A program made the translations under genes and the position numbers. Source: an uncultured Actinomyces sp. (lineage in GTDB: Bacteria; Actinomycetota; Actinomycetes; Actinomycetales; Actinomycetaceae). Taken from it: a stretch of DNA of 14,534 nucleotides. This document shows positions 1-5,895 of the stretch, in pieces. Numbering within the stretch: position 1 is the stretch's first letter; the number at the start of each line of letters is the position of its first letter. A model generated the notes under the pieces. The model saw only the letters and a list, made by a program, of their open reading frames with translations, did not search any database and was not told where the DNA came from. The stretch is from positions 1 through 14,534 of the forward strand of contig CALHZX010000078.1 of the NCBI GenBank assembly GCA_938040725.1, in the 5' to 3' direction.

Positions 1-188
1 GTTGTGAGCGTGAACCCGAGCATCGTCGAGTTCGTCGCCAGGTCCGCCGTGATCTACGGGAACGCGGCCGAGTACATGTCGGTCGCCATCGGGGGCACGG
101 CGTTCTGCACAGCCAGCGTGATCAGCAGGGCAACCGTGAGCGCCCCGCCGATGATGCCATCGCGGTCCTGGGTGTCGTTTGTCGTCAT
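1..188 (-). pseudogene. Bcr/CflA-like MFS drug-efflux transporter, 5' end, interrupted by an in-frame stop
   Basis: Reading leftward from the ATG at 188, the product begins MTTNDTQDRDG, then a first membrane helix (GGALTVALLITLAV), then a PPMATDMYSAAFP segment that resembles the end of helix 1 in Bcr/CflA-type multidrug antiporters (D-M-Y-x-P/A-A-x-P). At 54-56 the frame hits TAG. Reading continues beyond it without a shift as ITADLATNSTMLGFTLT, which is how the family continues after an aromatic residue (usually Y/E-I-x-x-D-L). A single base (TAC or TAT to TAG) would explain the stop. The rest of the gene lies outside the window, so it is partial as well as interrupted. No clear Shine-Dalgarno precedes the ATG; an in-frame GTG lies 15 bases upstream at 203. 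The family call rests on the first 60 residues only. A sequencing error, a strain-specific null, or a downstream restart are all possible. Confidence 0.62.
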
Positions 189-327
189 GATGTGATTGTG
201 CACCCGCGCAGACGCTAAATAGATGATTCGGTTGAATATTTGACACATCTCGCACGTCGCAGGGGCTGGTGTGCACACATGTGCTCAGGCGGGCAGTGTG
301 CCTGCCGCGCGAACGTCTCGACCGCGC
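189..327. promoter_or_regulatory. Intergenic region between the transporter start and the fusion-gene stop
   Basis: Both neighbours are on the minus strand, so this 139-base gap holds the end signal of the fusion gene and the promoter of the transporter. A hairpin with one bulge (arms 289-296 and 302-308, loop 297-301) could end the upstream transcript, but it has no T-tract. A perfect 5-2-5 palindrome, GCACA-CA-TGTGC (273-284), and an AT-rich patch at 219-246 are operator- and promoter-like. I cannot assign a regulator or a confident -10/-35 pair. Confidence 0.3.
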
Positions 328-2451
328 TCACTCCTCGTCCGCGAGCGCCTCCAATGCGTCCGCCGCGGCCTCGATCTCCTGGCGCGTCGGGCACGAGGCC
401 GGGCCGACGACCGTCGTTGATAGTGCTCCCGCGCAGTTAGCGAAGAGAAAAGCCCGCTTCATCGGAACACCCAGGGCGAGGGAGGCTGCCAGGACACCCG
501 AGTGGGCGTCGCCCGCGCCGTTCGTGTCGATCGCCTCGACGCGAGGTGTCGGGATGCGCGTTGCGCTCTCATCGAGGGTGTCCGGAGCTGCCGTGGAAGG
601 CCAGACGAAGTATGCGCCCTCGGCGCCTGCGCGGACGAGAACGGGACGATCCAGCACGGTGAGCATCGCTCGCGCCGCTTCACGAGGCTGGAGAGCCCGG
701 TCGCGAGCGCTCGCACCGCCTCTCTGGTGAGCGATCTCCTGAGCCTCCCTGTGGTTCATCGACACGATGACGCCGTCGGAGGGCAGCTCTCCCGGGATCC
801 CGATGACTGGGGAGACGTCCAGAATCACGCGCACGCCCTCGGGTAGGACGCGCAGCGCTGCCTCCGCAGCCTCCCGGTTCGCGGGGTGGTCCATCAGGTA
901 TCCATCGATGTAGAGGACGTCCCCCGGGCTCATCGTGCGCACGAAGTCCGCCCATGCGCTCGCGGGCGCCATCGTCTCGGCGCCCTTCGTGGAGATAAAG
1001 GTGCGCTCGCCCGTGCGGTCCGTGAACGCGATGCAGAATCCGTTGTCAGTGCCGGTGACGCGAGGCCCAAGGTCCGTGATCCCTTCGCGCTCAAGCGCCG
1101 CACGAATGAGCGAGGAGTAGGGACCTTCGCCGATCGGGCTGAGGGAGACGGCCTCGGCCCCCATGCGTCGCGTCGCCACGAGGGCGTTGAAGCCGCCGCC
1201 CACGTGCATTCCCTCGTCGATGGCCCACACGTCGCCACCGGGGGAGGGCAGAGCTTCGCCGCGCACGGCGAGGTCCACGAGGATCTGCCCCATGAGGACC
1301 ACCCGTCCCGCAGGGGAGGTGGGCGACGAGGTGGGGGCCGGCTCCTCCGGAGAAGTGACCCCGCGCGAAACTTCGGGCGTGGCATCCGAAGAGGCATCCG
1401 CGGGAGCCTCCTCCTGGCGGCCGGCGAGCGCCTGATCGCGCAGCTCGAGGAGCTCCCTGGCGACGGCGGGTAGGCCGAGGTGGGAAACCTCCTCGATCCT
1501 CGAGAGGCTGTCTGCGGGGAGAACCTCGACCCCGAGTGCGGCGCCCAGGATCGCGCCCGCAATTGCGCCGATCGTGTCGGTGTCCCCGCCGATGTTGGCG
1601 GCGTCCAGCAGCGCCTGCGGGGAGGGGTCGCGCGTGAGCAGCGCGAAGGCCATGGGGATCGCGTGGGCCGAGGCCACGGACGTGCCCACCTGCTCGACGA
1701 GGCATTCCAGGGAAGACGACGAAGGGTTGCTGGCCAGCTGCATCGCCCTGCGCGTCGCCGCGACGACGTCCGGGTCGGGTGTCCACGCGCCGCGCTTGGG
1801 AAGGGAGTCGACGTAGGTCACGGCCTTCCACAGCAGGCCTCTCAGATTTGGGCTCGTCGAGCGTGCCGCGTCGATCCCCATGGACACGGCCGCCGCCACG
1901 AGCGCCGCCGACTGGAAGCCCTGTCGCGTCGCGTGCGTGACCTGGCAGGACGACCAGACGGCATCCGCAAAGGCCTCCGGATCGGCCGTCGACATCGCGA
2001 TACCGATCGGGGTGACGCGCATCGCCGCGCCGTTTGTGGTCCCCGCCCCGCCCACGCTCAGCGGGTCCTCGCCCGCGCGCACGCGCTCGAGCGCGGCCTT
2101 CGTGGAGGGGCCCAGCAGGTCGAGCGAGCCGCGCCGAATCATCGAATCCTCCCAGGCCAGCAGAGCGTGGGCGAACTCGCCCGCGTCCAGGGCCACACGA
2201 CCCGAGGAGGTGCCCCGGCCTCGTACCAGGAGGGACGCAATCAGCAGCGCCTGCTCCGTGTCATCCGTGACCGACCCGGCCGGCATCCCCGGCGCGTAGG
2301 GCTGCGAGGCATCACCGTCGACGAGTCCCGTGATGCGCCCGTACACCGCGTGGATCTGCTCAGGAGACATCGCCTGCGTCGGCATGCCCAACGCGTCGCC
2401 GAGCGCCAGGCCAGCCAGGGCGCCGTACGCGCGAGAAAAACGAGGATCCAT
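328..2451 (-). CDS. Fusion protein: ADP-ribosylglycohydrolase + PfkB-family carbohydrate kinase
   Basis: This 707-residue protein joins two complete enzymes. Residues 1-340 are an ADP-ribosylglycohydrolase (DraG/ARH fold): GALAGLALGDALGMPTQ at the N-terminus, the metal-binding SVTDDTE at 60-66, and the second metal motif GGDTDTIGAIAGAILGA at 288-304. Residues 345-381 are an Ala/Pro/Ser/Glu-rich linker. Residues 382-707 are a PfkB (ribokinase-like) kinase with the glycine-rich HVGGGFNALVATRRMG near 416-431 and the C-terminal signature DTNGAGDAH at 642-650, whose Asp648 is the expected catalytic base. Family knowledge predicts hydrolysis of an ADP-ribosyl or related N-glycosidic bond and ATP-dependent phosphorylation of a sugar or nucleoside; the substrate is unknown. 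In E. coli the separate homologues yegU and yegV are neighbours, which supports a joint role. The ATG at 2451 follows GGAGG at 6-nt spacing. Both halves look intact and probably act in the cytoplasm. Confidence 0.9.
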   Translation of the reverse strand: MDPRFSRAYGALAGLALGDALGMPTQAMSPEQIHAVYGRITGLVDGDASQPYAPGMPAGSVTDDTEQALLIASLLVRGRGTSSGRVALDAGEFAHALLAWEDSMIRRGSLDLLGPSTKAALERVRAGEDPLSVGGAGTTNGAAMRVTPIGIAMSTADPEAFADAVWSSCQVTHATRQGFQSAALVAAAVSMGIDAARSTSPNLRGLLWKAVTYVDSLPKRGAWTPDPDVVAATRRAMQLASNPSSSSLECLVEQVGTSVASAHAIPMAFALLTRDPSPQALLDAANIGGDTDTIGAIAGAILGAALGVEVLPADSLSRIEEVSHLGLPAVARELLELRDQALAGRQEEAPADASSDATPEVSRGVTSPEEPAPTSSPTSPAGRVVLMGQILVDLAVRGEALPSPGGDVWAIDEGMHVGGGFNALVATRRMGAEAVSLSPIGEGPYSSLIRAALEREGITDLGPRVTGTDNGFCIAFTDRTGERTFISTKGAETMAPASAWADFVRTMSPGDVLYIDGYLMDHPANREAAEAALRVLPEGVRVILDVSPVIGIPGELPSDGVIVSMNHREAQEIAHQRGGASARDRALQPREAARAMLTVLDRPVLVRAGAEGAYFVWPSTAAPDTLDESATRIPTPRVEAIDTNGAGDAHSGVLAASLALGVPMKRAFLFANCAGALSTTVVGPASCPTRQEIEAAADALEALADEE

Positions 2452-2466
2452 GCTGCACCTCCGAAA

Positions 2467-2482
2467 GCGGGCGCGCGCCCGC
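2467..2482 (-). terminator. GC-rich palindrome after the tRNA, possible terminator
   Basis: A perfect 16-base palindrome (GCGGGC-GCGC-GCCCGC) lies 39 bases past the tRNA 3' end and is followed on the minus strand by TTTC. It could end the tRNA transcript or limit read-through into the fusion gene, whose ribosome site begins within 10 bases. The T-run is short, so the call is tentative. Confidence 0.4.
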
Positions 2483-2521
2483 AGATAGCGTGAACGCCCC
2501 GGAACATTCCGAGGCGACCAG

Positions 2522-2593
2522 TAGGCCCAGGGGGACTCGAACCCCCAACCTACGGATTAAAAGTCCGCTGCTCTACCATTGAGCTATAGGCCC
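2522..2593 (-). tRNA. tRNA-Lys (anticodon UUU)
   Basis: A 72-nt cloverleaf folds cleanly. The acceptor arm GGGCCTA pairs with TGGGCCT (G1-U72 and U6-G67 wobbles). The D arm is GCTC-AATGGTA-GAGC. The anticodon arm is GCGGA-CTTTTAA-TCCGT, giving anticodon TTT. The variable loop is AGGTT, and the T arm is GGGGG-TTCGAGT-CCCCC. Discriminator base is A. CCA is not encoded, so it must be added after transcription. The tRNA is read opposite to the gene at 2625, only 31 bases away, so its promoter must lie inside that gene's start. No integrase or attachment repeat is visible beside it. Confidence 0.95.
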
Positions 2594-2624
2594 AGCAGCC
2601 CCATTGTAGGAGGAAGAAGTCCCC

Positions 2625-3254
2625 ATGGCCCAATCGAAGATGCCGCGACGCCCCGCCATGCTCGACGCAGCCCGGGCTGAGGCCATTGTCGGCGACGAAG
2701 ATCCCGCGGCCACCGCCGCCGTCGCGCACACCGCCGCCTGGGCCCTCATGGGCGTGGGAGACGAGACCTTCACCGACGTGGACGTCGTGCGCCTGCGCGA
2801 GACCGTGCGCACTCGCGGCGTCGATACGATCGCGCACGTGTGGTCGCGCAGCCCCGAGTTCACCCTCCCCGGGGCGCTCTGGCGCGTCTACCTGCTGCAC
2901 GAGTGGTACCACCGCGACCCGCTCCTCGTAGCCGAGCGCTACGCCGAGGGCTCGCGCGCCCCCATCATCCAGGGCCTCGAGGCCCCCGTCGAGCTGCGTC
3001 CCCTGAGCCTCATCATGGAGGAAGTCGACTCGCTGCTGCGCGGCGACCTGACCGACGACGACCTCGACTACGTGCTCGGCGAGGCCTCGCGGGCGATGCG
3101 CGTGCTCGCCGCCGGCGAGGCCGGAGCCCTGTGGATCGAAGACCCCGCCGACCCGCTCGCCCACCGCGTCACCATGCGCCACTGTGCGCTGCTGGTCACC
3201 GCCGACGAGCTCGACGTCGCCGCGCGCGAGGCGGCCGTCGGCACCCTCGACTGA
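2625..3254 (+). CDS. Conserved-looking hypothetical protein, 209 residues
   Basis: I do not recognise this protein. It is soluble, with no signal peptide or membrane segment, acidic in its second half and probably mostly helical. Notable stretches are ALWRVYLLHEWYHRDP (about 85-100), SLIMEEVDSLLRGDLTDDDLDYVL (about 127-150) and a C-terminal half rich in Ala/Asp/Glu. The HEWYH stretch looks like a metal site at a glance but lacks the HExxH spacing. Codon use is strongly GC3-biased like its neighbours, which supports a real gene. The ATG at 2625 follows a strong AGGAGG (2608-2613) at 11-nt spacing; an alternative ATG lies at 2640. Its 5' leader probably begins inside the antisense of the tRNA gene. 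Confidence 0.8.
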   Translation: MAQSKMPRRPAMLDAARAEAIVGDEDPAATAAVAHTAAWALMGVGDETFTDVDVVRLRETVRTRGVDTIAHVWSRSPEFTLPGALWRVYLLHEWYHRDPLLVAERYAEGSRAPIIQGLEAPVELRPLSLIMEEVDSLLRGDLTDDDLDYVLGEASRAMRVLAAGEAGALWIEDPADPLAHRVTMRHCALLVTADELDVAAREAAVGTLD

Positions 3255-3264
3255 CCCGTTGCCG

Positions 3265-3300
3265 CCGAGGCCGGGGCGCCTCGGACCGGGCGTGACCCGG
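3265..3300 (+). terminator. Tandem GC hairpins after the hypothetical gene
   Basis: Just past the stop codon there is a 7-bp stem (CCGAGGC 3265-3271 with GCCTCGG 3278-3284), then a 5-bp stem (CCGGG-CGTGA-CCCGG, 3286-3300). There is no T-tract. They may separate the hypothetical gene from the Nudix gene, which appears to have its own promoter. Two copies of GGCGCGCCC follow within the next 30 bases. Confidence 0.35.
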
Positions 3301-3344
3301 GGCGACGTGGCGCGCCCACCAGGGCATCGGCGCGCCCGGGCGAC

Positions 3345-3358
3345 TACCCTATTCCCTA
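3345..3358 (+). promoter_or_regulatory. -10 element TACCCT, placed for a leaderless mRNA
   Basis: TACCCT (3345-3350) fits the actinobacterial TANNNT -10 pattern and is followed by seven bases and then ATG at 3358. A transcript starting about 7 bases below the -10 would begin at or beside the start codon. No Shine-Dalgarno is visible upstream, which agrees with leaderless translation. No clear -35 is seen. Confidence 0.5.
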
Positions 3359-4617
3359 TGCGCCCGATGCCAGCCCCACGCCCCCAGCGACTCGTTCGCT
3401 CTGCGGGTGCACTCGTCTGGCGCTTCACGGACCCCGCGCGCGTCGCCGTTCCCGGCGAGCCGATCGACCCCTCGGACATCGAAGTCCTCATGGTCCACCG
3501 GCCGCGCTACCACGACTGGTCCTGGCCTAAGGGAAAGACCGAAAACGGTGAGTCCCTCGTCTCCGCCGCCGTGCGCGAAGTCGAGGAAGAGACCGGTCAG
3601 ATCGTGACGCTCGGGGCGCCCTTGACGACCCAGCGCTACCGCCTGGGTGGCGGGCAGACCAAGGAAGTCCACTATTGGGTGGGCACGCCCGTCCCCGTCG
3701 GCCACGCCTCCGAGCGCCTGCGCGCCCCCGTCGCGCGCGCCCCGCGCACCGAAATCGACCAGACCGCGTGGACCTCGCCCGAGCGCGCCGCCGACATGCT
3801 CACGCGCCGAGGTGATCGCCGCCTCCTCGCCGACATCGTCGCCCGCGCCCGCGAAGGCCGCCTCGTGACGACAACGCTCCTCGTCCTGCGTCCCGGGCAG
3901 GGCGTCACGCCGCGCCTCGACGAGGCCGGGGACGCCCACGTTTCCGCGTCGCCTTCCCCTTCGTCCGGCGGCTCCGCGCTGCCCGCCGCGGCTGCGGCGC
4001 CCGCCAAGCCTCGCCCCGCGCCGACCCCCGCGATGGTCGCGTCCGCCGCGACCAGGAGGGCCGCCCAGGTGGAGCAGGCCTCGGCGAAGAAGGCCGAGGC
4101 TGCGCGCGAACCCGTCGACCCGGCGCTCAGCCGATTCGGCGTGCGCCAGGCTTTCGATCTCATCGACCTGCTCTCGAGCTTCGGCGTGGCCCGCGCGTTC
4201 GCGTCGCCTGCAGCCCGCGCGCGCCAGAGCCTCACACCCTGGGCGTCGATGGGTGGGGGATCGGTAACGCTCGTCGACTCCCTCGACCTGACCGCCACCG
4301 GCTCAGACGCATCTATCGGCGACGAGGCGCGCCTCGGTCGTGTCCGCGCCTTCGCGGCGCAGCGCCTGTGCGAGCACGCCTCCCCCACGGTCCTGTCCGT
4401 CGCGGGTACCGCGCGCGAGGCCGTCATCGAGGAGATCCGCGCCTACGCGTCCGGTGCCGTTGCCGGCGGCGAAGCCCCGTGTCTGAGGCACGGCCAGGTC
4501 CTCGTTGCCCACGTCGAGCACGGTCCCGACGGGCCGGTCGTCGCAGCCCTCGAAACGCACGGCGTCACCACGAAGAACCCCGCCACTCACGCGCGCAAGG
4601 CCTCCAAGAAGCACTGA
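3358..4617 (+). CDS. MutT1-like Nudix hydrolase with degenerate histidine-phosphatase-like C-terminal domain
   Basis: The product is 419 residues from ATG 3358. Residues 10-175 are a Nudix domain: VRSAGALVWR, then VLMVHRPRYHDWSWPKGK, then a Nudix box from Gly59 to Gln81 fitting G-x5-E-x7-R-E-V-x-E-E-x-G (Glu65, Arg73, Glu74, Glu77, Glu78). Residues 193-252 are an Ala/Pro/Ser-rich linker. Residues 253-390 resemble the histidine-phosphatase half of mycobacterial MutT1, with LSRFGVRQAFDLIDLL and ASPAARARQS matching the G-x-x-Q-A and S-P-x-x-R-A/C-x-Q elements. The expected opening strand with the RHG/RHA phosphate-binding motif is missing, and VLSVAGTAREAV stands where the second histidine strand would be. 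The Nudix half likely cleans up oxidised or dinucleoside polyphosphates; the C-terminal half looks catalytically dead. The frame stays open upstream to 3184, but that stretch is an out-of-frame reading of the previous gene. The C-terminus is basic (KASKKH). Confidence 0.88.
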   Translation: MRPMPAPRPQRLVRSAGALVWRFTDPARVAVPGEPIDPSDIEVLMVHRPRYHDWSWPKGKTENGESLVSAAVREVEEETGQIVTLGAPLTTQRYRLGGGQTKEVHYWVGTPVPVGHASERLRAPVARAPRTEIDQTAWTSPERAADMLTRRGDRRLLADIVARAREGRLVTTTLLVLRPGQGVTPRLDEAGDAHVSASPSPSSGGSALPAAAAAPAKPRPAPTPAMVASAATRRAAQVEQASAKKAEAAREPVDPALSRFGVRQAFDLIDLLSSFGVARAFASPAARARQSLTPWASMGGGSVTLVDSLDLTATGSDASIGDEARLGRVRAFAAQRLCEHASPTVLSVAGTAREAVIEEIRAYASGAVAGGEAPCLRHGQVLVAHVEHGPDGPVVAALETHGVTTKNPATHARKASKKH

Positions 4618-4643
4618 GGCGACCCGGCACCAGCCGAGCCGCC
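4618..4643. terminator. Hairpin between convergent genes
   Basis: Directly after the Nudix stop, GGCGACCCGGC (4618-4628) faces GCCGAGCCGCC (4633-4643), giving an 11-bp stem with two mismatches and a 4-nt loop. It sits between two converging genes and could serve both. Its right arm is shared with the perfect hairpin below the second lipoprotein gene. Confidence 0.45.
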
Positions 4644-4665
4644 ACGAGCGCGCGTAGAAACGGGG

Positions 4666-5199
4666 TCACATGTTGGAGTTCCTCACGGAACCGGTGAGCT
4701 TACTGTCGTCCTCGGCGAAAACGTAGCATTGCACCGTGTGGTCGCCCTTTGCCCAGGTCTGCGAAGCGGGGAGAAACCATTCGTAGTCCAACGTGGAGTC
4801 CGCGACGGGCTTGCCGACGTAGTGCTCGAAGATCAGGCCACAGATGTCGTCGCTCTCCTCCTCAAATTCGTCGTCGGACGGCAGGCTCGTGCCCGCGAAG
4901 TCGAAAATATGAAAGTATTCTGCATCGTGAGGCTGGTCGCAGTCGACGATGGTGACGTCGCTGTCATCGCTCTGCCCGAACTGGAAACATTCCCCGACGT
5001 GCGTCTGCGTAGCCGTCGTTGTAGGCGTGGACGTTGACGTGGACGTTGAGGACGTGGGCGTGCGCGAGTCCTTCGAGGGCTTGCGAGTTCCAGACATCGA
5101 CACGGAGCATGCGGACAGGCCCAGGCTCAGGATGGCGACCGAGACCCCGAGGATCAGCGCGGGGCGCGCGGCGTGGGATGTGAAGGAACGTTGGGACAT
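4666..5199 (-). CDS. Lipoprotein with septum-formation-type domain (paralogue 1)
   Basis: This is a 177-residue secreted lipoprotein: signal peptide 1-30 with a hydrophobic core (LILGVSVAILSLG), lipobox LSAC with Cys31, then a Ser/Thr-rich spacer (about 46-66) coded by near-repeats of a 6-base unit. Residues 67-160 match what I recall as the Septum_form family: VGECF, CDQPHDAEYFHIFDF, a central acidic helix, DYEWFLPASQTWAKGD, TVQCYV. Four cysteines (71, 87, 120, 158) probably form two disulfides. The name reflects actinobacterial literature on septation; biochemical function is unknown. Start: ATG 5199 follows AAGGAG at close spacing and sets the signal peptide; the frame is open 11 codons further up but without a better signal. 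It is the paralogue of the gene at 5455-5895, with the same spacing between the last three cysteines and a similar C-terminus (SKLT-x-SVR-x-S-x-M). Confidence 0.82.
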   Translation of the reverse strand: MSQRSFTSHAARPALILGVSVAILSLGLSACSVSMSGTRKPSKDSRTPTSSTSTSTSTPTTTATQTHVGECFQFGQSDDSDVTIVDCDQPHDAEYFHIFDFAGTSLPSDDEFEEESDDICGLIFEHYVGKPVADSTLDYEWFLPASQTWAKGDHTVQCYVFAEDDSKLTGSVRNSNM

Positions 5200-5267
5200 G
5201 ATTCTCCTTGGAGCAACGACGCCTTCGCACACGTGATGGAAGAACGCGGCGTGGCGAGCCTGATTGC

Positions 5268-5320
5268 TGGTCGTCGTGCTACTTCCACTATATCTGGTCC
5301 TCGTGCTACTTCCACTATAT
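5268..5320 (-). repeat. Tandem 27-bp repeat in the promoter region of lipoprotein 1
   Basis: Two adjacent copies (5268-5294 and 5295-5320) match at all but one of the 26 aligned positions. Read on the minus strand, each contains TATAGT (5287-5292 and 5314-5319), a good -10 hexamer, followed by GGAAGTAGCACGA. They lie about 70 to 120 bases above the lipoprotein start codon at 5199, so they could be twin promoters or twin operator sites. The rest of the 5200-5404 gap shows no gene. A recent slippage duplication is the simplest origin. Confidence 0.7.
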
Positions 5321-5404
5321 AACGCCGCGTTGACCGCATGATTCGGGTGCTTGGCGGCGCTTGGCGAGGCACGATTGGGCTGCCCGGGAGCGCCGCTGAC
5401 GAGG

Positions 5405-5436
5405 CGTGGCGGCTCGACCGAAGCCGAGCCGCCACG
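5405..5436 (-). terminator. Perfect 12-bp hairpin after lipoprotein 2
   Basis: CGTGGCGGCTCG (5405-5416) and CGAGCCGCCACG (5425-5436) pair perfectly around an 8-nt loop, 18 bases past the stop codon of the second lipoprotein. There is no T-tract after it on the minus strand. It probably ends or 3'-protects the DUF47-PiT-lipoprotein transcript. Confidence 0.6.
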
Positions 5437-5454
5437 AGTGTCGTAGTAACCGGG

Positions 5455-5895
5455 TCACATGCCGGAGTCGCGCACAGACTGAGTCAGCTTTGAATGATCC
5501 AGCGGTCGAGCCAGACACACGATCGTGCGGTCCTTGTGCGCCCACGAATCCTTCGTCGGGATCATCCACGTCGCATCCAGCGATGACGTCAGGTAGTCCG
5601 CACCCACGTACTCGTCAAACGCCGAGATGCACATCGACTCGGCCTGCCTGTTGAGCTCGTCCGCCCCCGGGAAATCCCCGTCGGCAACCGTGTCGATGTG
5701 GAAGACCTCGGCATCATGCTCGTGCGTGCAGCCGGTCGTCTCGAGAGTGGTCGCCGTGGTCTCCTCCGAGCCCTCCGGCAGGAGGATGCACTGGCCCACC
5801 CGCATGTGCATGACGGACGAATCCGAGCACGCCGCGAGCGGGGCGGCAAGAAGACCAATGACGGCGACCAGGCCGACGAGGCGACGGGAAGCCAC
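5455..5895 (-). CDS. Lipoprotein with septum-formation-type domain (paralogue 2), coupled to the PiT gene
   Basis: This is a 146-residue lipoprotein: basic start (VASRRL), hydrophobic segment, lipobox LAAC with Cys23. The mature part has MRVGQC, CTHEHDAEVFHIDT, LDATWMIPTKDSWAHKD and RTIVCLARP, the same block order as the gene at 4666-5199. Cysteines at 36, 56, 89 and 127 are spaced 20, 33 and 38; the paralogue has 16, 33 and 38. It lacks the Ser/Thr spacer. The start is the GTG at 5895, which shares its G with the TAG stop of the PiT gene (TAGTG), a layout typical of translational coupling; the frame is open for 69 codons upstream, but those codons lie inside the PiT gene and do not resemble a signal peptide. 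Its position suggests co-expression with phosphate uptake. Function is not known. Confidence 0.82.
   Translation of the reverse strand: MASRRLVGLVAVIGLLAAPLAACSDSSVMHMRVGQCILLPEGSEETTATTLETTGCTHEHDAEVFHIDTVADGDFPGADELNRQAESMCISAFDEYVGADYLTSSLDATWMIPTKDSWAHKDRTIVCLARPLDHSKLTQSVRDSGM

Noticed and set aside
2522..2593. tRNA as an integration site for a mobile element
   Set aside because: No integrase and no repeat of the tRNA 3' end were found within the window.
2870..2935. Zinc protease motif in the 209-residue protein
   Set aside because: HEWYH lacks the HExxH spacing and no third ligand region is seen.
3184..3357. Longer N-terminus for the Nudix protein
   Set aside because: The extra 58 residues come from the out-of-frame end of the previous gene and an intergenic hairpin zone, with no start signal.
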